A stretch of DNA of 64,000 nt from Diphasiastrum complanatum (GCA_029204225.1 CM055111.1:42722815-42786814), one strand, 5' to 3'; positions 46,161-58,460 are shown, counted from the stretch's first letter. Made by a program: numbers and translations. Notes: generated by a model not told the origin, from the letters alone.

Positions 46161-47165
46161 GGGAGTCGAGCGGGTCTCCAATACGAATGATGAGAATTGT
46201 GAGAAGAAAAATTCACGAAACATTCACGACTCTCCTTCGAGATTCGGATGGGGTTCAGACGCGTTCGTTGGGCACTGCCAGTTGAAAGACTCCTACAATC
46301 CTCCCGAGGGTAGTCAGGTACTACTGATCTACGTTCATTAAAATTAATACAGCATTAGACTTCATTTCAACCAAGGTGCAGAATTCAAAGGGAACAAGAA
46401 AACTCAGACATATTAAAAATAAAACAGCATAAGCACTCGACATTCAAGATCAGACACCACTAGAAAATAATCTATACTGATTTTCTCTGATTTCTTCAGG
46501 GCACTGCATGCGAATTCACGCAGTGCGTTGGCATGAGAGGATCACGGTTCTCTCATGAGTAGTAGTCTCGTTTTATTAGCGGACAATTGGATCTTCTGAT
46601 CCTAGACAGAATTGTCTTCTCACACGCAGGCGGAGCTTCTGTCTGTGTTCATCTTGATTTCTTACATGCATCAGACTACTTCTTGTTCTTCTTTCATGTT
46701 TGGTTACACATTGTGTATCCTATTGATATATGTCAAGTATTATTCAATAAGTATAGTCTCTCTATGCAAATCTAAGATTAGAGTGATTAATCATCTACAA
46801 CTAACCAGAGAATTACAAGAGTGGCAGTTTAGCCACGACCTAGGGAGTATCTGTTGACGTCATGCCATCAGGTCAGATCTCTGTACTTCTGGTGCTTGCG
46901 TGATCTCTGGTGGTACTCCTTGGAGCGTGAGGACAGAACGAGTTTCGTTTACCTCGTTCGCCTTTCTCTCATATAGGACCACAAGGGAATCTCGTTCGTT
47001 GATCGTTCGTGTTCGCGAAACTCTCCGTGTTTCGCATCTTCAGATGTTCGAGTTCGCGAACATGTTGGTCTTCATCTTCGTTGACTTTCGTGCTCGCGAA
47101 ACTCTTCGTGTTTCGTGTCTTCAGATGTTTGAGTTCGCGAACATGTAGGTCTTTGTCAATCGAGG
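46157..47165 (-). mobile_element. Probable 5' LTR of copia C
   Basis: It starts TGTTGGGAGTCG next to the primer site, very like the TGTTGGGAGAG start of copia A. It shares the TTCGCGAA palindrome habit with that LTR (47010-47140). The outer end was not found, so the right limit is approximate. Confidence 0.5.
47003..47163. repeat. 81-bp tandem duplication with TTCGCGAA
   Basis: Units start near 47003 and 47084. Each contains TCGCGAAACTCT, GTGTTTCG, CTTCAGATGTT and GAGTTCGCGAACATGT. They differ at only a few bases. Confidence 0.9.
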
Positions 47166-47229
47166 GGCTGTAAGCTAGCAAGGCTTTGTATTTAGAAACA
47201 CTTTGTTTCTTCAAAGATACCTCACGCTC

Positions 47230-47560
<331 letters not shown>

Positions 47561-47821
47561 CCGCCCACACTTTGATAAGTAGTATCACCTCTCCTATTGA
47601 CAATATTTTAGACCTACTCTCTCTACACAAAGAATCAATGCATGATCTTCTCAATATTCCATACTATTACATAGTCACTCCACTTTCTTTATTAGTGGGG
47701 CACATGAGATATATCTAAACAAAGAGCCAACACGATTGTATTCAAAATTATTCCTCACGACTCCCCACAAATTATTCCGGTTGGAATTGGAAGTTTCAAA
47801 ATTGGTGACAGCTAAAAAGTC

Positions 47822-48460
47822 TCATTGGATGAAATGTTTGCACTTTCCCATCTCAAAAGGTAGACTAAGAGTGGATAACTCCCTATGATTCCCTTGAGAA
47901 TATTTCAAGATTTGAATAAGGTAAGTAGTCCATGGAGAACTATAATAACTACCTACATTGTTGACCCCCCCCATAGATGAACCTTTGATCCTCAAACATG
48001 AACAAAACCTTCCAAATATATTTAATTCTAGTTGCAAGTTTCTACATCTAAAAAAGCTCAATAATGTCTTTATACTCTTGGCCTCCATGTTGAATTGGTA
48101 CAACCTAAAAATCCTTACCACAAACCCTATTTGGTAAAACTCGGATGGTACATAACCCAAGAGTGATTCATTTACTTGCCAAAAAAGTATTTGTAACAAT
48201 TTCAAACCTCTAAGAGCTCTTTTTCGAACTATGAAAAAACCAAATTTTTGCTACACTTTCACTAGTAGTGAAAGGAAATCATGGACAAAGTTTAAACCAA
48301 AGTCATAACCAAGCAAATTCTTTAAGACACACACAATGACATCAAAATTGGGAACTAGATTTGAAATGAGCAATTTTTGTCCACAAGAAAGTGCTATAAA
48401 GAATGCATTAAGATTGCAAAAGTTGATTAAAATCAACTTGTATTCAGCAGCACACAGCAT
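47822..48460 (-). pseudogene. Possible leucine-rich-repeat relic
   Basis: Minus-strand words in order are LLGYVPSEFYQIGFVVRIFR, LLSFFRCRNLQLELNIFGRF, CSCLRIKGSSMG, then LIQILKYSQGNHREL and LPFEMGKCKHFIQ. The order F..LRVLDL-like, then LKYS..., then LPFEMGK.KH.Q resembles the LRR part of NBS-LRR resistance proteins. No NB-ARC motif is visible and there are frameshifts. Chance similarity is possible. Confidence 0.25.
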
Positions 48461-48704
48461 GCAGGCCGTGAGAGGAGGGGCGAGAGAGCGATGGCCCTGC
48501 TGCGCGCTTTAGCTACGCCCCAGATTGTTTTGCTCTCTCTTAGCAGGAATCTGCCTATCAGTTGGATCAACTGCCAACAAGGATTCTGATACCTTCAATT
48601 CCTCAACAAAACTGAAATCTACAGATGAAGTCTTTGGGAGATAGAAAAGACAGACCACATAGGGTGGCGCGCCGCCCATCACGAAATCTAGGATTGGCCG
48701 GTAA
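48461..48704. other. Short unassigned stretch
   Basis: Short frames on the minus strand only. A GC-rich word (GGTGGCGCGCCGCCC) lies at 48663. Nothing else is recognised. Confidence 0.3.
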
Positions 48705-48935
48705 GGCACTATGACACCTATGTACCCTGATTAGGCCACATCATCCAGTTCCCCTATGACTCACTGATAGACCCATAAAATCCACCATCATGAGTTTAGG
48801 CCTCCAACCATTAATTATGACTATACACTTGAGGGCCCCAAACCCCTCATTATCATAATTCACTTACGGATCGAGGTAGGCCTACTGATCTCTAACAGGA
48901 TAATCAATCCAAGATCAGTTGTGGGCATGACACTA
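48705..48935. repeat. Dispersed repeat, copy 1 of 2
   Basis: Collinear with 54115-54355: ATGACTCACTGATAGACCCAT, CCACCATCA, CAACCATTAATTAT, AGGGCCCCAAA and GGCATG-type blocks in the same order. Each copy lies next to copia sequence of the same family. It may be part of an LTR or an old inserted element. Confidence 0.75.
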
Positions 48936-49700
48936 GACAATGTTCCATCTTGGATGAAGAATCTAATAAAATTCTCTCTACAGATAGAGAAGAAAATTTG
49001 TATATCTTGAGTCATGAATATGCACTTTCTACAAATGTGGATAATTCTAATGCCCAATTATGGCATCAAAGGTTAGGACACTTAAACATGAGAGCTATCT
49101 TATACATGCATCACAATAGTCTGGTCAAGGATCTAAGCTTAAATGTTGCCTGCACATACTCTCGAACTGCCTGTGAGCTGTGCTTACTAGGAAAACAACC
49201 TAGATCATATTCGTAAAAGGGCAATCCACTAGAGCTAAGTCCATTTTTGAATTGATACATAATGATCTGTATGGCCCTATGAGCATACCCTCTCTAGGTT
49301 TTGCACTGTATTTTATCACGTTTATTGATGATTATTCGATATTCACCAAGACTATGTTCATCAAGAACAAGTATGAGGCATTCAATTGCTTCCAAAAAAT
49401 TCAAGCAGTTTGTTAAGACACAAACTAGTTGAAAGCTCGAGACCCTACACACAGATTGTGGGGGAGAATACATGTCAGACAAAATGCTCGATTGTCTATC
49501 TTTGTGCAGCATACATCATCAGTTTACCACTAGCTACACCCCACACAGGATGGAGTAGCCGAAAGAGAAAATTGAACATTGCTAGATGCAGCATGAACAA
49601 TGCTATTGAATGCTCAACTACCCAATAAATTTTGAGCTAAAGTAGTTTCTACAACTTGTTATCTACAAAACTATTCAAGCACCAAAGCAGTCGTCACGAC
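48936..49700 (+). pseudogene. Copia G GAG-pre-integrase and integrase, decayed
   Basis: The frame at 48950-49216 reads AQLWHQRLGHLNMRAILYMH and CELCLLGKQPR (zinc-binding integrase N-terminus). The core follows in broken frames, with LIHNDL-, FITFIDDYS-, GGEYMSDK- and TTSYTPH-like words to about 49560. It is the same family as copia F (24-26 kb) and copia E (51-53 kb). No gag or RT is present. Confidence 0.8.
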
Positions 49701-51580
49701 TCACCATCAACATCGACTCGACAAGTCAACCGATCTATACACTTTCGACTGTCAACTGGTACCACTCAAAATGGAGCTCTTCCAATGTATTTTCTAATAT
49801 ATGGTAACTTTTCCATATAGAATCAATAAATTCTTTTTTGATTATATGGGTTCAGTTCTCTTCGTGGTAACAAAGAAAATCTTGGAATATTTCATTCAAA
49901 TAAATGTGTTGGGACATTAACGATATTGAATTACATTGATGCAACACATATTTTTTACTTTCAAGATTTTTTCAAAATTCTCTCCTAGGACATCTCGACT
50001 GATATGACGCCTCTTGGAAACTCGAGTAGTTTTCTATTGAAAGAGGGTGAAGGGTGATAGAAATTTACCTAGAAAAAACATCTGTTGCATAGATTCCAAG
50101 AGGAATCTGTATAGATGAGGGACCTGTTTCTAGAATATGATAAATATGATTTTTGATATTATAAGAAATCTTCTAATGAATGTTGTGGATATCTAGTTGA
50201 AGATGTAAGGGAAGAAAAACCAGAAAAAATTCTTGTAGTAGAAAAGTTATTGATTACGAATCCGATTGATTTGTATCATAACTATGGAGTTTTATTACAA
50301 GAAAGTGTTTTGTTGAAACTAATTCCTTGCGGGTTGAGATAAGCTTGATCTTAGTGTGAACTAGGATCCGTGAGTTGATGCAAGGAATGAAATTTACTCT
50401 GATAATATATTCTTTTGAGATATTCTTTGGTTGAGATTTTGGTTGCAAAATAGCACTCTTTGAGAAATATTCTCTCTTAGAGATAACTGAGTCACATGAT
50501 TCTCAGTTGAAAAAGTGTTGTTTACAAATCGTGTGAAATCTGTAGAGATATGTTATGTAGTGAATCTTTGATGGATAATAAATTTTTTTGTACAAACTTT
50601 TAATCTCGTGGATCTACAAAGTGTTCCTTGGACTGAACTAGTTGTTAAAACATAGGCATATTGAGGAGAATTGTATAGAGACAATTACTCGCTGAGTAAT
50701 AGTGATTTCTTAATGAGAAATACTTATTGACCTAGGATGGATTAAGAATCAGATTGAATGTGGTGTTTTGAAATTGGGCCTACACCTAGACATTCAAATA
50801 TTTTCTAAATACGTTACAGCTAACCGAGTCATGAGTGCTACTTATGAGTTAGTTGTTTGAATCAACAATATAACCTTACTTATGGATATTGTTGTTGATA
50901 TGTATTGCTTATAAGTCACAACCTTTATGAGTTATTTTTGGATTCATTTGGAGGGTTTTGTGTATAGAATACATGGGAACTTTTGGTTTTAATCTTTTTT
51001 CGATTGGAAAATGATTGTACGCTATCCTTGGAACTTCAGATGGAGTTGGATAGTTGATGTAAGCCAAAAGTTAGAACTTCTCATAAGGAAGTTCTGATGA
51101 TTCTTAAGTTATTCTAGATTAGAACTTGAGTAATAGAATCTAGATGCACTCTAAATTGAATCCTAACTTTGGAATGACACTTGGTGCCATGTTTGGGATA
51201 AGGAAATTTTGAGGATTACAATTCTTATAGTTGAATTTGTGCTGAATGTTTAATTATCTCTCACTCCTCTTTCTCTACTATCACGAATATTAGTAACAAA
51301 GAATTGCATAGCTGTCTCAGATGCCTAATCATTTCACATCTCTTTATAGTTGTCTATGACACCTACACTGATATTCATTATCAACACAAATCAGAACCGC
51401 TCTGTTATTATTCAAGTATCTAGTAAATCCAGATCATATTATCGTTTTATTTTTGTCATCATTGACATTTTCTTTGGTGGGATGACGGCCATTGATTTCG
51501 CTGCGATCTAGAGAAACCATGTGTCATGCCCATTAGAGTGGTATCAGCCAACAGAGTGGTATCAAAGCAATAGAAAACCA
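49701..51580. other. Probable LTR region of copia E, no gene
   Basis: There are no good frames. Just before 51588 the sequence repeats CAACAGAGTGGTAT twice, which looks like a duplicated LTR edge plus primer site. The left LTR end was not found. Confidence 0.35.
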
Positions 51581-51587
51581 ACAGAGT

Positions 51588-53815
51588 GGTATTAGAGCCC
51601 TTGTTTTGGATGCAATAGAGTCTTGAGATTAAAAGAACCTAAATATATTCATATTTTCAGAGCTAGTTTATGATTGATTTGTTGACAATCTTCGTTCTTC
51701 GATCTTTCTGGAAGGATCAACCTTAGAAATTTGATTGATCCACATGTGAAAATTCAGATGAGGATAATACTGATCGAAAAAGAGCTATGGTTACGTTAAT
51801 GGTTCAATAGCCAGACCAGCTGAACCAAAACTGCTACTCGTATGGGAGGGAAAGGATGCCAAAGCACTTGCCATTGTATCCTTAAATCCATAAGATACTC
51901 AAATGGCTCATGTATCAAATTGTTCTACTTCAAAATAAGCGTGGGATATTTTGACAAGCATTTATGAAACATCAGATGTATCGACTCACTCTTTTTAAGA
52001 AAGAAGGTCCTTACTCTCAAAATGAGCAAAGTTACCTCAGTCAATGATCATCTGAATGAGTTCAAACAGTTGTTGAATCAATTAGCTATAGTAGGTTTGC
52101 CAATTTTGGAAGAAGATTTTGCTATGTCTCCTCTTTCCAGTCCTTCCTCCCTCCTACGACAATCTAGTATTGCTTTTGAGCAATACTCCTGCGCTATCAG
52201 TCCAAAAGTTGACATCAAGTCTACTACATGAAGAAGTAAGGAGAAAAAGCTTATATGTGTCAAGCAACAAGACAATGGCCTTGTACTCCAATAAGCAACA
52301 ATCCTAGAAGAAGAACGTCAATGATAAGAATGAGCAGACAGATTCAACACAACAACACCAGCACAGTCGACAACAATCTGCCAAGACCAAACTCTTTTGC
52401 AAATATTGCAAGAGAACCAATCACGACATCAAGGACTGTCGGATTCTCAAACATAATGAAGTGAATAAAAAGATGCAACAACACCAGGAAGGAGGCTTTG
52501 ACTCTGTAAAAAATTCTCAAGAAGAAGAAAAGGCGCTGATGGTACAAGATCAACCATGTAGAGATGCCTATAAATGATATCTAGGCTTCTCAGAACATGA
52601 CTCCTTGCAACATCAAAATACATATTCTTTGGAGACTCAAGCTCACATAAAGTCAAAGGACAAGGCTCTATTCGACTTCAATTCCCAGATGGTATCCCTA
52701 GACAGCTTGATGGTGTGTTCTATGTACCCAAACTAACAAAGAATTTACTGTCTATAAGCAAGATCACTAATCAAGGCTATAGAGCTTTGTTTACTTCTAG
52801 TCGATTTACCATTCTTGACAAGAATTTGAATGTAGTCCTCTCTACACACAAAGAAGAAAATTTACATATCTTGAGTCATGATTATGCACATTTTGTGAGT
52901 GTAATTCAGATGCTCATGTATGGCATCAAATATTAGGGCACTTAAGCATGAGGTCTATCTTGTATATGCATCATAATAGTATGGTCAAGGATATGAGAAT
53001 TAATGTTGTCTCCACAAGAAGTCAAACTATCTATGAAATGTGCTTACTATGAAAACAACCTAGGACAAGATTTCCAAAAGGACAAGACAAAAGGGCTAAG
53101 TTTATTATTGAATTAATCCATAGAGATTATGTGGTCCTACGAGTGTGCCCTTCTTTGGGACATGCTTTATATTTCATCACCTTTATTGATGACCTCTCCA
53201 GATTCACCATAATTTTGTTCATCAAGAACAAATCTGAGGCATTCAACTGTTTCAAAGATTTTAAACAGTTTGTTGAGACTCAAACTGGTCAGAGGATCAA
53301 GACCCTTCGGTCTGATTCTGGGGGAGAGTTTATGTCTGATGAAATGGCACTACCTATCATCATGTTGTGTGCACCATCAGTTCACTGCCAGCTACACTCC
53401 ATAATAGAACGGAGTAGCTGAAAGAAAGAATCGAACACTTCTGGATTCAGCATGATCCATGATGTCCAATGCTTAGTTACCCAAGAAATTTTGGGCTAAA
53501 GCAATTTCTACAGCCTGCTATCTACAAATTATTCCAGTACAAAGGCAATTGACTCTAAAACTCCATTTGAAGCCTACTATCATTACAAACCAAGTCTAAA
53601 ACACCTTCATGTGTTTGGATGTATCTGCTATGTCCAATTATCGCCTGATCTAAGAAAAAAACTAGACCCAGTCAACTACAAGAATATTTACTCAAGATCA
53701 CATAAAGCATATCACATTTATGATGTTGAAACTAGTCAGATATCAGTCAGTCGTGATATTGTCTTCCTTGAAGACAAGTTATATGATCTTAAGCAGAAGG
53801 AACAAATTAGTTAGG
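51588..53815 (+). pseudogene. Copia E gag, protease, integrase; decayed
   Basis: A degenerate primer site (TGGTATTAGAGCCC) lies at 51589-51602. gag words follow: YGYVNGSIARPAEP (near 51800), AWDILTSIYETSDV, VNDHLNEFKQLLNQL. A CCHC knuckle (FCKYCKRTNHDIKDC) sits at 52395-52440. The protease half is LDGVFYVPKLTKNLLSISKIT at 52715-52780. The integrase core is at 53131-53480 (TFIDDLSRFT, SDSGGEFMSD), and the IN end at 53540-53800 (PSLKHLHVFG, SRDIVFLEDK). Many frameshifts and stops. It is very like copia F, and ends at the same point in the integrase-RT linker, with RT missing in both. Confidence 0.85.
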
Positions 53816-54114
53816 AGGTCGAATTTGGAAGGTTCAAATTTGAACACTTGGTTTATTGTATAAAGTCCTCAATCCAAGGATCCTATTCTAAGCATGCCAA
53901 TCACAAGCAACACAAGGGAACCTGATGGTGGACAAACCAACCCAACCAAACCTAGATCGAACGGATCTAGTCCCCAAGCTATGGATCAATCACAAAGAGG
54001 AATGAGGCATCACACCAGCAGCATCCTGCCACCGGTCATGCTATCAAGCATACACTAGTGAGAGCCCAATAGGTATACTTATACCCTCCAAGGCCCGTGC
54101 ACCACTAGTAGTGC

Positions 54115-54355
54115 ACTGTGACACCTCATTGGACACCTCTGCAGCCAATCTGGGCCACGCCATCCAGTTTCCCAGTGACTCACTGATAGACCCATACAGA
54201 TCCACCATCACTTGTTTTAGGCCTACAACCATTAATTATAACCATGTACACATAAGGGCCCCAAATCCCTTATAGTCACAATTAACTTATGGGTTGTCGG
54301 TCTACCGGTCTCTAGCATAGACATGCTACCCGAGACCAATCATGGACATGCCATT
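54115..54355. repeat. Dispersed repeat, copy 2 of 2
   Basis: Collinear with 48705-48935. It lies directly after copia E and before a minus-strand gypsy piece. Confidence 0.75.
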
Positions 54356-54399
54356 CTTTCCCCCTTATTCAGGTTCTGTCCTCAGAACTTAAAACTGGG

Positions 54400-54860
54400 A
54401 AAGTTCCTCCTTAAGCTTCCTTCTTGTTCCTAGAAATCGTCATCGTCCGTATATCCCTTTCATCGAACCAGATGCTCGGTAACTATACGATTCCTCAATC
54501 ATTTAGTTCTTGTTTCCAAGATCTTTCCAGGTTCAAGTGGAGACACTCCTGATGATTCATCCAACAGGTCCAATCGATCTCCAAATCCAAGATACTCTCC
54601 TTCACGTAGACTTTTCTAGAGACGGCTTGCGTGGAATACGAGATGCACTTGCGATCCTTCTGGGAGTCCCAATTGGTAAGCTAAGGATTCGATCTTTTTC
54701 ATGATCTTAAACGGTCCTCTATATCTAGGGGACTAATTATAATGCTTGCCAATACGCATTACGCTTGAATCCATCGGGATTCTCAAAAAATATCCAATCC
54801 CCCACTTGGAAGTCTCTCGGTGATCTTTTCAGACTTGCATAATGTTGGTCCCCATCCTGG
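54400..54860 (-). pseudogene. Ty3/gypsy integrase C-terminal end
   Basis: Read on the minus strand: FQVGDWIFFENPDGFKRNAY near 54810, then PRYRGPFKIMKKIESLAYQL and PEGSQVHLVFHASRL at about 54730-54615. This is the GPF/Y module and HPVFHVS-type end of gypsy integrases. A stop follows HASRL. The catalytic core is absent. It adjoins a copia gag on the right, so a rearrangement or nested insertion lies at about 54860-54960. Confidence 0.8.
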
Positions 54861-54959
54861 TACACTGGACATTCTCACGTGAAATCTGTAGCATTTCCTG
54901 CATATCATGTAGGAAATCTGCTACTTTCTGAAACTTGATGACTAAAGTTCTTTAGATCA

Positions 54960-55300
54960 TTAAGTGATCAGAATTTATTTCTCAAAAAGAGACGAGCCGT
55001 GACATATGGAGTTTCGAACAAACCAGTTAATATGTCCCATGCTTATTTGGAAGTGGAATAGTTAGCTATGTGAGCTATTTGTGAATACTTTAAACTTAGA
55101 GATACGATGGCTAATGCTTTGCCATCTTTTGTTTTCCAAAAATTCAGGTTCAGACAATTTTCAACAGTTTGGCTATTGAACTGTTGACATATCCGTATAA
55201 TTTATTTTCGATCAGTATCATCCTCATCTTGAACTTCCACACATGGAAGTCATCACCGTCGAACTCTATTGACCAACCAGATCTTTGAGATTGGACCGCC
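54960..55300 (-). pseudogene. Copia gag (UBN2) fragment
   Basis: The minus strand reads KTKDGKALAIVSLSLKYSQI then HIANYSTSK, a stop, and AWDILTGLFET (55150-54990), the UBN2 core. A degenerate primer site follows on the right at 55362-55373. Confidence 0.75.
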
Positions 55301-55361
55301 CATGATTAAAGAACAATCTAAGAATGGTAATGATCGTGAATTCAATTGATAATTCAAACCT

Positions 55362-55848
55362 GCTCTCATACCACCTTGTTGGAAAATCTAGCTTAAAATT
55401 TATCCCCGTTGGATACTAGACAATTGAACTCGCCAATCCTTGTAGGATGTAAGAGTTCTCACAAAAGAAATAAAAAATATGAAAACGATAAATGATTGCA
55501 TTAAACAATCAAATCCTGATTATTACTTGGATCGTTCTTCGACTGATAGAATCTCTGAATAGGTGTTTTAGACAGCCATGAAGAGAGTGAAACAATTAGG
55601 CATATGTGGCAGCCATGTGCTCTTCGAATCAGATATTCTACGTTAGGCGAGTATCAACAAAGAAAGAGAAAAATGAATTAGAGAGCATTCGATAATGCTA
55701 ATGAAATTAAAGAAAATAGAGAATATGTATATTAGTTGTTGTGATAACAACGATCAGATCACAAAGAGTGAATCCTATGCTCAAAAATGGTTCATAGTAC
55801 TGATGCGATAAGCATTGTGATACTACTATGCTTGTTACAAATTAAAAC

Positions 55849-55885
<37 letters not shown>

Positions 55886-55900
55886 TTCTAAGGCATACTT
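55362..55900 (-). mobile_element. Probable copia LTR edge with primer site
   Basis: GCTCTCATACCA (one mismatch to the tRNA-Met site) at 55362 is followed by TGTTGGAAAATC at 55377. This is the LTR start expected for the gag at 54960-55300. The outer edge is not defined. A (TC)n run lies at 55850-55880. Confidence 0.5.
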
Positions 55901-55911
55901 CCTTGGGCATG

Positions 55912-56246
55912 GCTATGATACCATGTGAAGAATTTCATATCATTAAGATCCAAAATGTGTCCCTTAATCTTTGGTTATAAAGTCAACACAACATACAATC
56001 TTGCCAATGTAGAAAAATCAACATCTACTCAATGAAAGAGATGCAAACTCAATAAGAACTTGATCAAACATCAAATATATGATAGAATGAAGTTGTTGTC
56101 CGTACAATAACAATACCCTACTGTACTTCCCACGTGTGGATCCAAAAATAGCAAAATATGAGCATTATGCACACAAGATTGCAAGATATCATCAAGATAG
56201 TGCACCAATGGATAAATGAATCCAAGAGAACTCATGTATAAGCATG

Positions 56247-56345
<99 letters not shown>

Positions 56346-56550
56346 TCTTTCTCCACGAGTTTACATTCTTTTATAGCAGGTCCATGCCTCACTCTATAAT
56401 AAAAACCCTATCAACAATATGACTAGATTCAATGCATCTAACATTTAAATTTGAATGTGTCCAAACTCGACCTCCTAACTTTCCCACACTTTCCAAAAGC
56501 GGTCTCTTGTTTGAAAATGAATGTAAGTACATGTAAGTACGAGATTGTTG
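55912..56550 (-). mobile_element. Probable LTR, copy 2 of the 14.7-kb repeat
   Basis: GGCTATGATACCA (primer-site-like, reverse complement) at 55911 is followed by TGTGAAGAATTTC, a possible LTR edge. From 55995 the sequence is collinear with 14690-15180, but contains a 91-bp (GA)n array at 56251-56341 where the other copy has only a short purine seed. Confidence 0.6.
56251..56341. repeat. (GA)n microsatellite, 91 bp
   Basis: Uninterrupted GA dinucleotides within the dispersed repeat. Confidence 0.98.
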
Positions 56551-57222
56551 GTGATCCACACAATTGTAAATATGTACACATGTTTTGGGAGGAAAGTATT
56601 GACCACACTTCCAATGGCAAGTTGGGGCCCTCTGGCCGCGTCCAAGGGGGGGTGGAGAGTCATTAGATGGATATCTCCACCACGCTAGGATAAAGTTGAA
56701 ACCATGCGTGGAATGGAATATTTACAATCTCACTCCCAATACTAAGTTGGATCTTGTAGTGATCCACTTTCATTGGAAGAGGGTGGAGCCCAATTGCTCT
56801 TACCCTTGAAAATAATCTTTCTTTGTACATACAAGTATAAATAAAGAAAAACACTATGCTCAAAGAAAAAGTGAAACAAGCACATCACTACTTTTAGTCA
56901 CTCTCCATGGCCAATGTGGTCTCACTTTAGCAAAGGTTTGTAAGTGGATGAAAGTAGCAATCATTCATGAATGAACAACTACTAGTTCTACTACTAGGGT
57001 AGTTGAGTGTTCATGTTATAAAAGCATTACATATTGATAAATTAAGGTATATGCCTAAGGCACCACGAATTTTCCAGGCCTGCTACCTTTTTTATCATTC
57101 ACAGCTATTTCCTCTCTCTGCTCGCTCGCTCGCTCGCTTTCTTTCTTTCTGCGTGCGCGAGCAGATGGCGTGAGAGCAGAGAAAAGAGGTGATGTTTTGA
57201 GCGCCTGTCTGCCGATCGATCC
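56551..57222 (+). other. Upstream region of the 57.2-kb gene
   Basis: No gene seen. The last 110 bp has a pyrimidine-rich CTCG(n)-CTTT(n) run at about 57118-57147, often found in plant 5' untranslated leaders. No clear TATA box. Confidence 0.4.
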
Positions 57223-57385
57223 ATGGCGTCCACCGAAGGCCTTGTTCCCATCACGCGCTCCTTCCTTGCCAAGTTTTATGACAAATACCCTTTCCCGCCT
57301 CTCTCCCCTGAGGTGGTCTCCTTGTTCGATTCGCTTAAGGAGCAATGCCGGATCATGGTCGCAGCAGAAGGATCTAATGGCTTAG
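57223..57385 (+). CDS. First exon of a conserved-looking plant gene
   Basis: ATG at 57223 opens a 54-codon frame starting MASTEGLVPITRSFLAKFYD then KYPFPPLSPEVVSLFDSL. It ends at a good donor (TTAG|GTGAGT) after 57385 in phase 1. The base composition is much less AT-rich than the surroundings, with a C/T-rich leader upstream, which supports a real exon. I believe the MAS-EGLVPITRxFLAxxYDKYPF start is found in a plant protein family, but I cannot name it or its function. Later exons were not found; transposon pieces follow, so they may be beyond a long intron or lost. A retained or truncated duplicate is possible. Confidence 0.65.
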
Positions 57386-58106
57386 GTGAGTTTCAAATCA
57401 ACTATTTTTGTTAAAAATTTGAATTGTTCCTACATCTGCGGAATGAGATATTTGAAACAGCAGCTTGAATGATCACCATGTAGTGAGTGGGCCTCAAAAT
57501 AAATATGTGAATCACGCGACCAGAAATCTGACTCAAGTGGATCAACCGCCTTTGGATTTGTTAGGCCACGGAAAGCTTTTATAGATTCTTCCGTTATACC
57601 ACTAAAGCAGATTAAATTTCACAGTAGATTCTTAGTTACAAGGAGCACTTTCAATCTACTTTGAATTAAGTTGCTAAAATCTTTAATTATTGCTAAAATC
57701 CATCAAGAACTAATATATCCTGACATGGAAAAATTGCAATTAAGTTGGCCTAGATTGCCAATGACTACAAATTAAGGATTTACCTTCTCCTTGACATGGC
57801 TTGAGTGGTAGGTCTCGCATAATGCACACAAGGATTAGCAATGCTTATTGTGATGTTTGAACTTTGGGAATTGGGCATGGTAGGAAGTTGGAAGTGGAAA
57901 TTAACCTGCAGTCGATGCAGCCTCTTGATGGAGAATGCATATGCATCCTTCTTCCCCTGTGATCTTGGTGGCATTGAAGTTTTGAACCCTTGCCACATTG
58001 ATTTAAGTGTCCTCGGACCAGAGTAGCAAGCAATGGGCTTAAAGGCTTGCCTGTAAACACCGGCTAGTTTGGGGAGAGGAGCTTAGAGTTACTAGCGTGT
58101 AACATT
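57386..58106 (+). other. Likely intron or retroelement DNA, no gene
   Basis: Short frames only. The right end (GTGTAACATT) resembles an LTR end just before a primer-site-like sequence at 58107. Confidence 0.35.
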
Positions 58107-58119
58107 TGGTATCAAAGCC
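58107..58119 (+). other. tRNA-Met-type primer-site-like sequence
   Basis: TGGTATCAAAGCC differs from TGGTATCAGAGCC by one base and follows TAACATT, as in gypsy LTR ends. Confidence 0.5.
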
Positions 58120-58219
58120 TCGCTCTAGAGAGAGAAAGTCCATTTTAGAGAGAGTAAAAAAAACACCATTTCCCTCTTATTTTGGGGGGGATTTTTGAAG
58201 GAAAGTGGATCACATCCAT

Positions 58220-58460
58220 CTATGGGGGTGAGAGACAGCACATACAAATCTGATGGTAGCCACACCTAAGATCTATCTTGTTGAACACCTTTGCACCATG
58301 CAATGCGTCCAAAAATTCATCTGTTTGTGGCATAAGATACCTATGTTTTATCGTGATCTTATTCAAGCCACGGTAATCTACACACATCCTAAAAGATCCC
58401 TCTCTCTTATGAAATTTTGCACCAAGTATTTTGAGAGGGGGGCAACCTACTGTAGTACAT
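58220..58460 (-). pseudogene. Ty3/gypsy reverse transcriptase fragment
   Basis: The minus strand at about 58440-58240 reads KILGAKFHKREGSFRMCVDY, RGLNKITIKHRY, then DEFLDALHGAKVFNKIDLR and CGYHQI. These are the R-M-CVDYRxLN and FxKIDLRSGYHQI blocks of gypsy RT, with Cys for Ser. The frame is uninterrupted over these 68 residues. It lies in opposite orientation to the primer site and the protease piece on either side. Confidence 0.88.
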
